A stretch of 64,000 bases of DNA from Micromonospora tulbaghiae (lineage in GTDB: Bacteria; Actinomycetota; Actinomycetes; Mycobacteriales; Micromonosporaceae): positions 124,001 to 188,000 of the forward strand of contig NZ_FMCQ01000005.1 in NCBI RefSeq assembly GCF_900091605.1. Reading direction: 5' to 3'. This document shows positions 7,180-16,325 of the stretch, one piece after another. How positions within the stretch are numbered: position 1 is the first letter of the stretch; each line of letters starts with the position of its first letter. Below the pieces are notes generated by a model. That model saw only the letters and a program-made list of their open reading frames with translations. It did not search any database and was not told the DNA's origin. The position numbers and the translations under genes were made by a program.

Positions 7180-10100
7180 GTGGAGAACACCGGCTACCCC
7201 TGCCCCGGTTGCGGCGCCCCGGCCGACCTCGTCGCCGGATGCCGCGCCTGCGGCCGTCCGCCCTACCCGCCCGCCGCCGAGGTGGTCCGGCTGGACCGGG
7301 AGATCACCGAGCTGACGCCGCGCGTCGAGGCGGCCCGGCTCGCGTACCAGGATCTGTCCGGCCGGCTGGTCACGGCCCGGCAGCGGCGGGCGGCGGTGGC
7401 CGCCCGGATCCGGCAGGAGATTCCCGCGCCGCGCGCCGCCGGTCCCGCGCCGCTCCCGGCGCCGACGCCGCCGCGGCCGGTTCCACCCACCCCCGCGGTA
7501 CGCCCCGGCGGCGCGGAAACCTCCACCCGTGCGGTCCAGGGCCTGCTGTTCGTCCTCGGTGGACTGCTGCTCGGCACCGCCGCCGTGGTGTTCACCGCCG
7601 TCGCGTGGGCCACGTTCGGGGTGGCCGGCCGGGCGCTGATCCTGCTCGCCGTCACCGCGCTCGCCCTGGTCGCGCCGCTCGTCGCCCGGGCTCGCGGGCT
7701 GCGCGGCACCGCCGAGACGCTCGCCTCGGTGGCGCTGCTCCTGGTGGTCCTCGACGGGTACGCCGCCTGGTCGGTGGACCTGTTCGGGGTGACCGGCCTG
7801 CCCGGCAGCCGGTACGCGGCGCTGGTGACGGCGATCGGTGCGGCGGTTGCGGCCGGGTACGCCCTGGTCAGCCGCCTCACCGCACCCTGGTTCGCGGCGT
7901 GGCTGCTCGCGCAGCCGGTGCTGCCGCTGGCCGCTGCGGCGTTCCGGCCGACTGCTGCCGGCTGGGCGCTGGTGCTGACCGCCGTGGCGCTCGGCGATCT
8001 CGCGGTGGTGGTCGCGTTGCGCCGCCGTACCTCCGGCACGCGCGCGGCGCTGGTGGCCGGGCGGGTGCTGGGCTGGACCGGGCACGGCGTGGCGCTGGTC
8101 CTGGCGGCCGGCTGCGCGCTGGTGCCGCTGGCGCTCGGCCGCGCGGCGGGTACCCCGCTGCTGGCCGGCGGCCCGCTGCTGGTGGTGGCGCTGGCCCTGG
8201 TCGCCGGCGCGCTCGCCGCCGGTGGCCGCCTCTGTCGCGCGACGACCACCGGGCTGCTGGTGCCGGTGCTCGCGGTCGCGCTGGTCCGGCCGGTCGGCGA
8301 GCTGCGTGCCGGTCTGCTGCTGCTCGCCGCCGGCCTGGTGGTGGCGGCGCTCGCCGGTGCGGCCCGGGTGCTGCCGGCGTCGGTCCGGACCGGCCCGCTC
8401 GTGGGCGCGCTCGCGGTGGCCGCCGCGCTGGGCCAGGTCGCGGTCGTGCTCACCGGCCTGGTCGGCGCGGCCACCGCGAGTGCCGGCTTCCCGGCCTGGC
8501 AGGGCGGTCGGGACGTGCCGGTCCCGTCCTGGGGCTGGCAGCTTCCGGTGGCCCTGCTGCTGACCGCCGGGGCGGTCGCGCTGCTGACGCCCCGGGCCGT
8601 CCGGCCGATCGTCGGCGTGGCCGCCGCCGGGCTGGTTGCCCTCGCCGCGCCGGCCGTGACGGCGACGCCGTGGCCGCTGGTGCTGGTCGTGGACCTCGCG
8701 ACGGCCACCGCGCTGCTGCTGGCGGCGGTGGCCCGGCCGCGCCCGGGCCGGGTGGCCGTCCCGGTCGCCGCCTCGGCCGGTGCGGTGCTGCTCGGGCACG
8801 CGCTGCTGGTCGGCTTCGCCGCGCCCGCCGGGGCGGTGGCGGTGCTCGCCGTGACGACGCTGCTCGGCGTGACGGCGGCCGGGCTGGGCCGGCGCGGGCT
8901 GGACGCGCAGCCGGTTGTGGGCGGTGTCGCCCTCGCGGTGGCGCTGGTCGCCGTACCGGCGGCGGTGGCCGTCGCGCTGCTCGGCCTGGGCGCGCCACTC
9001 TGGTGGCAACTGCGGGGCGCCACCGCCGCCGTCGTGGTGCCGGTCGTCGTCGTGCTCGGGGTCCGTCGCCTGTGGACCGATCTGAGCGGGTACGCCTCGA
9101 CGGGGCTCGCCGTGGCGCTCGCCGGGGTCGGCCTCGTGCCGCTCGTCGCGCCGGGCGGGGAACCGGTGGCGCCGTACGCCGCGGCGGGGGTCCTGCTGGC
9201 GCTCGCCGCCGGGGGCGGCTCCCGGCCGGCGGTCGCCCCGCGTGCGGTGGGTGCCGCGCTTGCCGGGCTGGCTCTGCTGGCCGGCGCGCGGACCGTGCTG
9301 CTGGTGCTCGCGAACCTGCCGGTGCGGCCCGGGTCCGGGGTGCCCGCCGCCGCGACGGCGTCTGCCGGGACCGCCCGCGCCGGGCTGGTGCTGCTGCTCC
9401 TGGGTGCCGCCGCCGGGGCGTACGCCGCGACGGATCGCCGCGTCGCGTGGTGGCTCGCCGCGTCGCCGTTCGGCGCGGTGGCGCTGCCCGTGCTGGCGGA
9501 GGCGGCCGGCGCGCCCTGGCCGGTGGTGCCGGCGACGGCGTTCGGGATCGGGCTGGCCGCGCTGCTGGCCGCCGCGCTCACCGGTGCGCACCGGGCGGTG
9601 CTCGTGCCGCTGGGCGTGGTGCTGGCCGTTCCCGGGTTCGGCGGCCTGCTCGCCACCCGCGCCGGGACGCTCGCCGCGCTCGGTGTGCTGGTGGTGGCCG
9701 GTGCGGTGACCGGGGTGGCCGGACGGCCGGCGGTGGTCCGGATCGTGGGGTGGCTGGGCGCCGTCGCGGCGGCCACCGCGTTCGCTGTCGTCGCGTCGCT
9801 CACGGCCGGGCAGCCGCTGCGTACCGGAGCCTTCGCGGTCCTCGCCGTCGCGGCCGTGACGCTGCACGCGGCGCCACTGCTGCGCGTGGTCCGATCGGGC
9901 GGCCCGGGCGGCGTCGGCGCAGGGCGGGCCGGCGCGTGGGCGCTGGAGGCTGCGGCGCAGGCCGTGGCGCTGCTCGCGCTGCTGCTCGCGGGCGGCTCGT
10001 TGCGGCACGCGGCGGCGGTCTGCGTGCTGTGGGGCGTGGCCGTCGCGGTCCGGGTGCTGCGCCGGGGCGAGTCGCCGGACGGGCGCCGGGTGCTGGCCGC

Positions 10101-10590
10101 GGTCGCGGCGGGCAGCGAGCTGATCGGCGGCTGGCTGGTGCTCGCAGCGCGCGGGGTGGTCGTGCTGGAGGCGTACACGCTGCCGGCGGCGGCGCTCGCC
10201 CTGGGCGCCGGGGTGCTGGCGCTGCGGCGCCGGCCCGGGCTGACCAGCTGGCTGGCGCTCGGCCCCGGGCTCGGCGCGGCGTTGCTGCCGAGCCTCGTGT
10301 CGGTGCTGGTCCTCGGTGAGCCGCAGCCGTGGCGGCGGCTGGCGCTCGGCGCGGCGGCAGTGGCAGTGGTGTTCGCCGGGTCGGCCCGGCGCTGGCAGGC
10401 GCCGGTGGTGCTGGGCGCGGCCACGCTGGTGCCACTGGCGCTGCACGAGCTGGGCCGAGGCTGGGACCTGCTGCCCCGCTGGATCTTCCTGGCCCTCGGC
10501 GGGCTGCTGCTGATCGGGCTGGCCGCCACCTACGAGCGGCGCCGGCGCGACCTGGTCCGGCTGCGCGACGCCGTCGCCCGGCTCGGCTGA
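7180..10590 (+). CDS. Giant polytopic membrane protein with N-terminal zinc ribbon (SCO7613 C-terminal family)
   Basis: 1136 residues. A double CxxC zinc ribbon (CPGCG and CRACG, residues 5-24) is followed by a short coiled coil (about 35-85), a Pro-rich linker, and from about residue 115 an almost unbroken series of Ala/Val/Leu membrane helices, roughly thirty, to the C-terminus. This matches actinobacterial proteins annotated as SCO7613 C-terminal domain membrane proteins, of unknown function. GTG 7180 is the only start just before the ribbon. Strong composition bias creates long antisense open frames here, which are shadows. Confidence 0.85.
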   Translation: MENTGYPCPGCGAPADLVAGCRACGRPPYPPAAEVVRLDREITELTPRVEAARLAYQDLSGRLVTARQRRAAVAARIRQEIPAPRAAGPAPLPAPTPPRPVPPTPAVRPGGAETSTRAVQGLLFVLGGLLLGTAAVVFTAVAWATFGVAGRALILLAVTALALVAPLVARARGLRGTAETLASVALLLVVLDGYAAWSVDLFGVTGLPGSRYAALVTAIGAAVAAGYALVSRLTAPWFAAWLLAQPVLPLAAAAFRPTAAGWALVLTAVALGDLAVVVALRRRTSGTRAALVAGRVLGWTGHGVALVLAAGCALVPLALGRAAGTPLLAGGPLLVVALALVAGALAAGGRLCRATTTGLLVPVLAVALVRPVGELRAGLLLLAAGLVVAALAGAARVLPASVRTGPLVGALAVAAALGQVAVVLTGLVGAATASAGFPAWQGGRDVPVPSWGWQLPVALLLTAGAVALLTPRAVRPIVGVAAAGLVALAAPAVTATPWPLVLVVDLATATALLLAAVARPRPGRVAVPVAASAGAVLLGHALLVGFAAPAGAVAVLAVTTLLGVTAAGLGRRGLDAQPVVGGVALAVALVAVPAAVAVALLGLGAPLWWQLRGATAAVVVPVVVVLGVRRLWTDLSGYASTGLAVALAGVGLVPLVAPGGEPVAPYAAAGVLLALAAGGGSRPAVAPRAVGAALAGLALLAGARTVLLVLANLPVRPGSGVPAAATASAGTARAGLVLLLLGAAAGAYAATDRRVAWWLAASPFGAVALPVLAEAAGAPWPVVPATAFGIGLAALLAAALTGAHRAVLVPLGVVLAVPGFGGLLATRAGTLAALGVLVVAGAVTGVAGRPAVVRIVGWLGAVAAATAFAVVASLTAGQPLRTGAFAVLAVAAVTLHAAPLLRVVRSGGPGGVGAGRAGAWALEAAAQAVALLALLLAGGSLRHAAAVCVLWGVAVAVRVLRRGESPDGRRVLAAVAAGSELIGGWLVLAARGVVVLEAYTLPAAALALGAGVLALRRRPGLTSWLALGPGLGAALLPSLVSVLVLGEPQPWRRLALGAAAVAVVFAGSARRWQAPVVLGAATLVPLALHELGRGWDLLPRWIFLALGGLLLIGLAATYERRRRDLVRLRDAVARLG

Positions 10591-10594
10591 CCCA

Positions 10595-10640
10595 CGCGGC
10601 GAAGCCCTCTCACCCACAGTGGTGAGAGGGCTTCGCCGCG
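10595..10640. terminator. 20-bp bidirectional terminator between convergent genes
   Basis: Arms 10595-10614 and 10621-10640 are perfectly complementary with a 6-nt loop. It separates the giant membrane protein gene from the SDR gene. Two smaller hairpins follow toward the SDR stop (10656-10668 and 10673-10697) in an unusually A+T-rich stretch. Confidence 0.85.
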
Positions 10641-10719
10641 CCAAAATTGATCGACGGCAATTATTGCCCGCAGGGAATCGAAGGTTGTTGGATTCCCGGC
10701 CCGGATGAACCGGTGCGCC

Positions 10720-11499
10720 TCACCTGATCGGCGAACCACCGTCGACCGGGATGGTGTGGCCGTGGATGAAGGACGCGTCGTCGCTGGCGAGGAAGCAGAC
10801 CGCGCGGGCGATCTCGTGCGGCTCGCCGTACCGGCCGGCGGGCGCCTGCATGGTCAGGTCGTAGAACGGGAAGTCGCTGGTGATCTCCGCGCCCTCGAAG
10901 GCGGCGGTCTTGATCACGCCGGGGCCGATGCCGACCGCGCGGATGCCCTGGTGGCCGTAGTCGTAGGCGATCTGCTTGGTGAGCCCGATGACGCCGTGCT
11001 TGGCGGTGGTGTACTCCGCGCCGACCTCGCTGGCGACCACGCCGGACGCCGACGACACGTTGATCACGACACCCTTGCCGCGCTCCAGCATGTGCGGCAG
11101 CGTGGCCTTGGTCGCGAGGAAGACGCCCTTCAGGTCGACCTCCATGACGCGGTCCCACTGGCTGTTCTCGATCTCCAGCAGCGGCACGTACGCGCCGAAC
11201 ACGCCCGCGTTGTTCACCAGCACGTCGATGCGGCCGTACGCGTCGAGGGCGGCACTCACCATGGCGCGTACCGAGTCCTCGTCGGTGACGTCGGCCGCCA
11301 CCGCGACCGCGTCGCCGCCGGCTTCCTTGACGCGCGTGACGGTCGCCTCGGCGCGCTCCAGGGAGAGGTCGGACACGACGACCTTCGCGCCCTCGGCGGC
11401 CAGCTCGACGCACATGGACATGCCGAGTCCGGAGCCGACCTGGTCCGGGCTGAAGCCGCCACCCGTCACCAACACCACCTTGTCCGTCAATCCACGCAT
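10720..11499 (-). CDS. SDR-family oxidoreductase with extended nucleotide-binding loop
   Basis: 259-residue classical short-chain dehydrogenase. NNAG motif, Ser in NVSSAS, Tyr163 and Lys167 in YTTAK. The cofactor loop is atypical: TGGG is followed by seven extra residues before GSGLG (12-26) instead of the usual TGxxxGxG, so the adenine side of the site is enlarged. ATG 11499 has GGGAG at good spacing. Substrate cannot be told. Its flanks are A+T-rich compared with neighbours, a mild sign of separate origin. Confidence 0.88.
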   Translation of the reverse strand: MRGLTDKVVLVTGGGFSPDQVGSGLGMSMCVELAAEGAKVVVSDLSLERAEATVTRVKEAGGDAVAVAADVTDEDSVRAMVSAALDAYGRIDVLVNNAGVFGAYVPLLEIENSQWDRVMEVDLKGVFLATKATLPHMLERGKGVVINVSSASGVVASEVGAEYTTAKHGVIGLTKQIAYDYGHQGIRAVGIGPGVIKTAAFEGAEITSDFPFYDLTMQAPAGRYGEPHEIARAVCFLASDDASFIHGHTIPVDGGSPIR

Positions 11500-11783
11500 C
11501 GCGCTGTCTCCCGTCTGTCGATACCGTGTGGCCGACACCCTGTCCGTTCGGATGAATGACCCTCATCTTTACGTACATATTAGCTGGTCAGATGGGGTGC
11601 GCCCACTGGCGCGAGCGTCCGCTGCGGTGTGATGAGGATGTTTGCGTCGCTCCGGCCTGGAGAGGTAGGGACAGCACCACCCCGCAGCCGGGGGCCTGCG
11701 GGATTACCTAGGGCGACGACTGTCGCCAGAATTGGTGACGGAGAGTCGCGTACGAGAGCGTGGCTCGCGGCATCGGGGGCGAC

Positions 11784-12836
11784 ATGACTTCTTCCACGTC
11801 GACGGAACCCGCGGCACGGCGGGGCAGCGACTACGCGCGGTTGTCCCGCCGGATCGCCGAGGCGGGACTGCTCGAGCGGCGGCCCGGCCGGTACGCGCTG
11901 CGGATCGCGCTCACGCTCGGCGCGTTCGTGGCCGGCTGGGTAGTGGTGGCGCTCGTCGGTGACTCGTGGTGGCAGGTGCCGCTGGCGGTGGTGATGGCGG
12001 TGGCGACCACGCAGGTGGCGTTCCTCGGCCACGACGCCGGGCACCGGCAGATGTTCCGTCGGCGCGGGCCGAGCGAGGCGGCCGGACTGGTCGCCGGCAA
12101 CCTGGCGGTCGGGCTCAGCTACGGCTGGTGGGTGGACAAGCACAACCGGCACCACGCCAACCCGAACCACACCGACGAGGACCCGGACGTCGGCGCGGGC
12201 GCGCTGGTCTGGACGTACGAGCAGGCGACGGCGACGCGCGGCCTGAGCCGGTGGATGGCCCGGCGCCAGGCGTGGCTGTTCTTCCCGCTGCTCCTGCTGG
12301 AAGGGCTGGCGCTGCACGTGGCGAGCGTGCAGGCGCTGGTCGGCCGGGAGCCGGACGGCCGGTGGCGGGTGCCGATGCGGCACCGGGCCGTGGAGGCGCT
12401 GCTGCTCGCCGCGCACGCCGCCGGTTACCTCGGTCTGCTGTTCGCGGTCATGTCCCCGGCCAAGGCGCTGCTGTTCGTCGCCGTGCACCAGGGACTCTGG
12501 GGGCTCTACATGGGCTGCTCGTTCGCCCCGAACCACAAGGGCATGCCGATGCCCACCGCCGACGACGAGCTGGACTACCTGCGCAAGCAGGTGCTGACCT
12601 CGCGCAACGTCCGCGGCGGCCGGTTCGTCGACCTGGCGCTGGGCGGGCTCAACTACCAGATCGAGCACCACCTGTTCCCGAACATGCCGCGCGGCAACCT
12701 GCGCCGCGCCCGGCCGCTGGTCATGGCGTACTGCGCCGAGCAGGGCGTCCCGTACGCCGAGACCGGGCTGTTCGAGTCGTACCGGCAGGCGCTGGCGCAC
12801 CTGCACGACGTGGGCCGGCCGCTGCGCACGGCCTGA
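11784..12836 (+). CDS. Membrane fatty acid desaturase
   Basis: 350-residue acyl-lipid/acyl-CoA desaturase of the membrane di-iron type. The three histidine boxes are intact: HDAGH at 83-87, HNRHH at 120-124 and QIEHH at 292-296, with Gln in place of the first His of the third box as in front-end-type enzymes. Four membrane helices in two pairs. ATG 11784 is preceded by ggggg. It introduces a double bond into membrane acyl chains; position on the chain is unknown. Confidence 0.9.
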   Translation: MTSSTSTEPAARRGSDYARLSRRIAEAGLLERRPGRYALRIALTLGAFVAGWVVVALVGDSWWQVPLAVVMAVATTQVAFLGHDAGHRQMFRRRGPSEAAGLVAGNLAVGLSYGWWVDKHNRHHANPNHTDEDPDVGAGALVWTYEQATATRGLSRWMARRQAWLFFPLLLLEGLALHVASVQALVGREPDGRWRVPMRHRAVEALLLAAHAAGYLGLLFAVMSPAKALLFVAVHQGLWGLYMGCSFAPNHKGMPMPTADDELDYLRKQVLTSRNVRGGRFVDLALGGLNYQIEHHLFPNMPRGNLRRARPLVMAYCAEQGVPYAETGLFESYRQALAHLHDVGRPLRTA

Positions 12837-12887
12837 GCGGCACGAGCCGGGCGGGGGCGAGTGGGGGCGCCTCCGCCCGGCGTCAGG

Positions 12888-13652
12888 TCAGGACCGGGTG
12901 CCCGAGAAGGCCGCGGCGATCTCCGCCGGCGCCTCCTCCGCCGCACCGGCCGCGGGCGGGCTCAACCGCACCGGCGTGCCGAACTCGGAGTAGGTGACCG
13001 ACATCTGGCCGAGCGACGCGTCGATGGGCGTCATGTCCATCGTGAAAGTGCTGAGGCGCCCCTGTTCGTCCACCGTCGCGGTGAACGGCAGGGCCTTCGC
13101 CTTGTCGCCCGCCGCCGCGAGGGCCTTCCCGTTGGCGCCGCTGCGCGTGTAGTCGAGCGTCCCGGCGTACGAGCGGTCACCTGAGCGGCGGACGTCGACC
13201 ACTGCCGCGAGCAGCTTCTTCACCCCGCCCGGGTCGTCCACCGGCATCACGCCGTTGCCGGTGTCCATGCGCAGCCACTTCCGGGAACCGCCGAACTGCT
13301 CGCCCAGCTCGCCGTCGAACTTGACCCAGGTGTCGGCGCCGATGACCAGCATGCGCACCTCACCGAACGCGGCCATCGTCAGGGTGGTCTGCATGGTGCG
13401 GGCCCGCGGATCGGTCACACCGTGCGCGCTGAGCATGGCCGAGTCCAGCTTGACCCGCAGCGTCTGCTCGTTGAGCTTTTCGATGGCGGCGGTCAGTTCG
13501 TCACGCGGCGTCGTCGCCGGGCTCGCGGAGCCCGGCGCGGCGGCCCGTTCGGCTGGCGCGTCCGCTCCGGTCCGGTCGCCGCACCCGGTCAGACCGAGGC
13601 CGAGCACCGCGACGAGCGCGACCCCCGTGGTCGCCAGCCGTCGTTTCGTCAT
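12888..13652 (-). CDS. Secreted lipoprotein, LppX/LprG-like architecture
   Basis: 254 residues. The signal peptide has lipobox LTGC with Cys24 as the lipidation site, then a Pro/Ala linker, then a domain of about 200 residues rich in beta strands. The pattern (AIEKLN near the start, conserved TMDMTPID-like strand late) resembles the mycobacterial LprG/LppX and LolA-like superfamily, which bind acylated molecules in a hydrophobic groove. The family call is tentative. Divergent from the FHA gene. Confidence 0.7.
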   Translation of the reverse strand: MTKRRLATTGVALVAVLGLGLTGCGDRTGADAPAERAAAPGSASPATTPRDELTAAIEKLNEQTLRVKLDSAMLSAHGVTDPRARTMQTTLTMAAFGEVRMLVIGADTWVKFDGELGEQFGGSRKWLRMDTGNGVMPVDDPGGVKKLLAAVVDVRRSGDRSYAGTLDYTRSGANGKALAAAGDKAKALPFTATVDEQGRLSTFTMDMTPIDASLGQMSVTYSEFGTPVRLSPPAAGAAEEAPAEIAAAFSGTRS

Positions 13653-13879
13653 CAGTGATGTTCCTCCGCAAAAAGGGCCCCCACCGGGGCCGGACGATCA
13701 ATGTAACGGCGCCCGCCGGGTGGCGTGCGCCCCTTTTCGGGAGTGCGCCGCGAGGCTGCCGGCGGGGGTGGCCGGTAGGGTCGTCGCTTGGTGGAGGGCG
13801 CGTCACGGTGGTGGCGCGCGGCGCGGCGGGCCGACCGGCCCCGGCCGCGTCACGGGACGACATCGTGCGGAGCTGCGGC

Positions 13880-15028
13880 ATGAGATTCGAGATCAGCAAG
13901 GTGCTCGACGCCATCGAGGGTCGGGTCTGCACCGACCCGTCGCTGGCCCGGGCAGTGGTCGACCTGGCCGAGGTCATCCGCTGGCAGAACCTGGACGGCG
14001 GCCGTCCGGCCAGCCTGCTGCGGCTCGGCATGGTGATCGACGCGCTGTCCCGGCAGATCGGCGAGGACAGCGTCCCGGTCTACGCGATCGTGCACCGGGC
14101 GCTGCTGTCCGACGCCGACCTGACCTCCAACGAGCGGATGGTGGTGCGCCGGTGGGCCGACGACGGCCTGGTGGAGGTGCTCGACCAGCCCGGTGACCGG
14201 ATGCTGGAGGTGGCCGACCTGCTCGGCCTGCCGGTGCTCACCCGGGCGCGGCTGGACGGGCTCGTCGGGCGGTACCCGTGGATCGGGCAGGCGGGCCGGG
14301 TGCTCGCCCCGGTGCCCGGCGCCGGCGGGCCGGTCTTCATCGCGCACGTCGGCGGCGGCCAGGACCCGGCCACCGGCAGCCGATCGCCGGCCGGGGTCAA
14401 GGTGCTCTCCCGGAAGTGGCGGTGCCCCGAGCCGGGCTGCGCGCTGTTCGGCGGCGGCGGGGGCGGTGGCGCCTTCGCCGACCTGGCCGCCGTGGACCGG
14501 GTGCCGGCCGAGCAGCCGCCGCCCACCCTGCGTACCGGCGCGCCGACCTGCCCCCGGCACGGCGCGCGGCTCTCCGACGCCGGCCCGCGCCCGCGTACCG
14601 CTGTGCTCGCCGTGCGCATCGGCGGTCTGGTCCGCAAGAGGTTCGCGCTCACCGAGACCGAGCCGGTGGCGGTCGGCCGGGCACCGGACGGGCCGGGCGG
14701 GGTGACGCTCGGCCAGTGGCTCAACGACGAGGCCCGGCGCTGGATCAGCCGCAGCCACATCCGGCTGGAGTTGCGGGTGGGCGAGGTGGTGGTCACCGAC
14801 ACCAGCACCAACGGCTCCGGCGTACGCCCCGGTGGCTCGATGGCGGAGCACGAGCGGCTCGCGCTGGCGCCGCAGCAGTCCCGGGTGCTCGCCGAGGGCG
14901 ACCTGATCGAGCTGTACCCGGGCGTGCAGGTGGGCCGCGCCGACGACATGAGCAGCGACGCGAAGTACACCCCGAACTCGGTGATGGCCGAGGCGCCGAC
15001 CATGGCGATGCGGCTGCCGCGTCAGTGA
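13880..15028 (+). CDS. FHA-domain protein with central Cys-rich ribbon
   Basis: 382 residues. An alpha-helical N-terminal domain (1-150) is followed by a Cys/His cluster (CPEPGC, then CPRHG about 40 residues later) with a Gly-rich loop between, and a C-terminal phosphothreonine-binding FHA domain (about 255-350) with the hallmark Gly-Arg, SRSH and TSTNGSG motifs. ATG 13880 with GGAG seven bases upstream is preferred over longer starts, which add low-complexity sequence. It probably reads phosphorylation by Ser/Thr kinases; the kinase at 3.2-4.7 kb is a candidate partner. Confidence 0.85.
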   Translation: MRFEISKVLDAIEGRVCTDPSLARAVVDLAEVIRWQNLDGGRPASLLRLGMVIDALSRQIGEDSVPVYAIVHRALLSDADLTSNERMVVRRWADDGLVEVLDQPGDRMLEVADLLGLPVLTRARLDGLVGRYPWIGQAGRVLAPVPGAGGPVFIAHVGGGQDPATGSRSPAGVKVLSRKWRCPEPGCALFGGGGGGGAFADLAAVDRVPAEQPPPTLRTGAPTCPRHGARLSDAGPRPRTAVLAVRIGGLVRKRFALTETEPVAVGRAPDGPGGVTLGQWLNDEARRWISRSHIRLELRVGEVVVTDTSTNGSGVRPGGSMAEHERLALAPQQSRVLAEGDLIELYPGVQVGRADDMSSDAKYTPNSVMAEAPTMAMRLPRQ

Positions 15029-15039
15029 CGGGCACGTGC

Positions 15040-15074
15040 GAAGGCGCCGGGACCGTCGCGGTCCCGGCGCCTTC
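15040..15074. terminator. 15-bp bidirectional terminator
   Basis: Arms 15040-15054 and 15060-15074 are perfectly complementary with a 5-nt loop, between the convergent FHA and rocD stops. Confidence 0.85.
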
Positions 15075-15107
15075 TCGCGTACGGAGTGAGCCTCGTCGCG
15101 TACGGCC

Positions 15108-16325
15108 TCAGCCGGCCAGGACGGCGGCGAGCTGCGCCACCGCGTGGTCGATCTCCTCTTCGGTGATCACCAGCGGCGGGGCGAGCCGGATGGTCGAGCC
15201 GTGGGTGTCCTTCGCCAGCACACCCCGCTCCATCAGCAGCTCGCACGCCTGCCGGCCGGTCATCAGCGCCGGGTCGATGTCCAGCCCGGCCCACAGTCCG
15301 CGACCGCGTACCGCCACCAGGCCCTTGCCGATCAGGCCGCGCAGCCCGGCGTGCAGCCGCTCGCCCAGCTCGGCCGAGCGGCGCTGGAACTCGCCGGTGG
15401 CGAGCAGCCGGACCACCTCGGTCGCGACCGCGCAGGCCAGCGGGTTGCCGCCGAACGTCGAGCCGTGCTGGCCCGGCTGGAGCACACCCAGCACGTCGCG
15501 GTTCGCGGCCACCGCCGACACCGGCACGATGCCGCCGCCGAGCGCCTTGCCCAGCAGGTACATGTCCGGCTCGACGCCCTCGTGCTCGCACGCGAACGTC
15601 GCGCCGGTACGCCCCAGGCCCGACTGGATCTCGTCGGCGACGAAAAGCACGTTGCGCTCGGTGCAGACGCGGCGCACACCCGGCAGGTAGCCCTCCGGCG
15701 GCACCACGACGCCCTGCTCACCCTGGATCGGTTCCAGCAGCACGGCCACCGTGTTCTCGTCGATCGCCTCGGTCAGCGCGGCCAGGTCGCCGTAGGGGAC
15801 CACAGTGAAACCCGGGGTGTACGGCCCGAAGTCGGCGCGCGCGTCCTCGTCGGTGGAGAAGCTGACGATGGTGGTCGTACGGCCGTGGAAGTTGCCCTCC
15901 GCCACCACGATGTTGGCCTGGCCCGGCGTGACGCCCTTGACCTGGTAACCCCACTTGCGGGCGACCTTGATGCCGGTCTCCACCGCCTCGGCGCCGGTGT
16001 TCATCGGCAGCACCAGGTCCTTGCCGCAGAGCGCGGCCAGCTCGCGGCAGAAGTCGGCGAACTGGTCGTGGACGAACGCGCGGCTGGTCAGCGTGAGCCG
16101 GTCGAGCTGCGCGTGCGCGGCCTCGATCAGCTTCGGGTGCCGGTGGCCGAAGTTCAGCGCCGAGTATCCCGCCAGGCAGTCCAGGTAGCGGCGGCCGTCC
16201 ACGTCGGTCAGCCAGGCGCCCTCGGCCGACGAGATCACCACGGGCAGCGGGTGGTAGTTGTGCGCCGTGTGACGCTCCGCGTCCCGGACCGCGGACGGAG
16301 TCCGCAGCATGTCGTCGATGATCAC
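15108..16325 (-). CDS. rocD: Ornithine--oxo-acid aminotransferase
   Basis: 405-residue class-III PLP aminotransferase that converts ornithine to glutamate semialdehyde. The PLP lysine is Lys260 in LLGKALGGG; the DEIQ motif and NTGAEAVE segment match ornithine aminotransferases. GTG 16325 overlaps the upstream ddaH stop in GTGA, indicating translational coupling. With ddaH it would take methylated arginine or a related substrate toward glutamate. An arginase step is not encoded beside it. Confidence 0.92.
   Translation of the reverse strand: MIIDDMLRTPSAVRDAERHTAHNYHPLPVVISSAEGAWLTDVDGRRYLDCLAGYSALNFGHRHPKLIEAAHAQLDRLTLTSRAFVHDQFADFCRELAALCGKDLVLPMNTGAEAVETGIKVARKWGYQVKGVTPGQANIVVAEGNFHGRTTTIVSFSTDEDARADFGPYTPGFTVVPYGDLAALTEAIDENTVAVLLEPIQGEQGVVVPPEGYLPGVRRVCTERNVLFVADEIQSGLGRTGATFACEHEGVEPDMYLLGKALGGGIVPVSAVAANRDVLGVLQPGQHGSTFGGNPLACAVATEVVRLLATGEFQRRSAELGERLHAGLRGLIGKGLVAVRGRGLWAGLDIDPALMTGRQACELLMERGVLAKDTHGSTIRLAPPLVITEEEIDHAVAQLAAVLAG

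Noticed and set aside
7129..10644. Very long open frames on the minus strand and in other frames opposite the giant membrane protein
   Set aside because: They are composition shadows of a G+C-rich, Ala/Val/Leu-coding gene; the translations are low-complexity Arg/Gln/Pro without domains.
11539..11783. Riboswitch or large regulatory RNA before the desaturase gene
   Set aside because: Only small hairpins (such as around 11681-11703) are visible, with no known riboswitch core.
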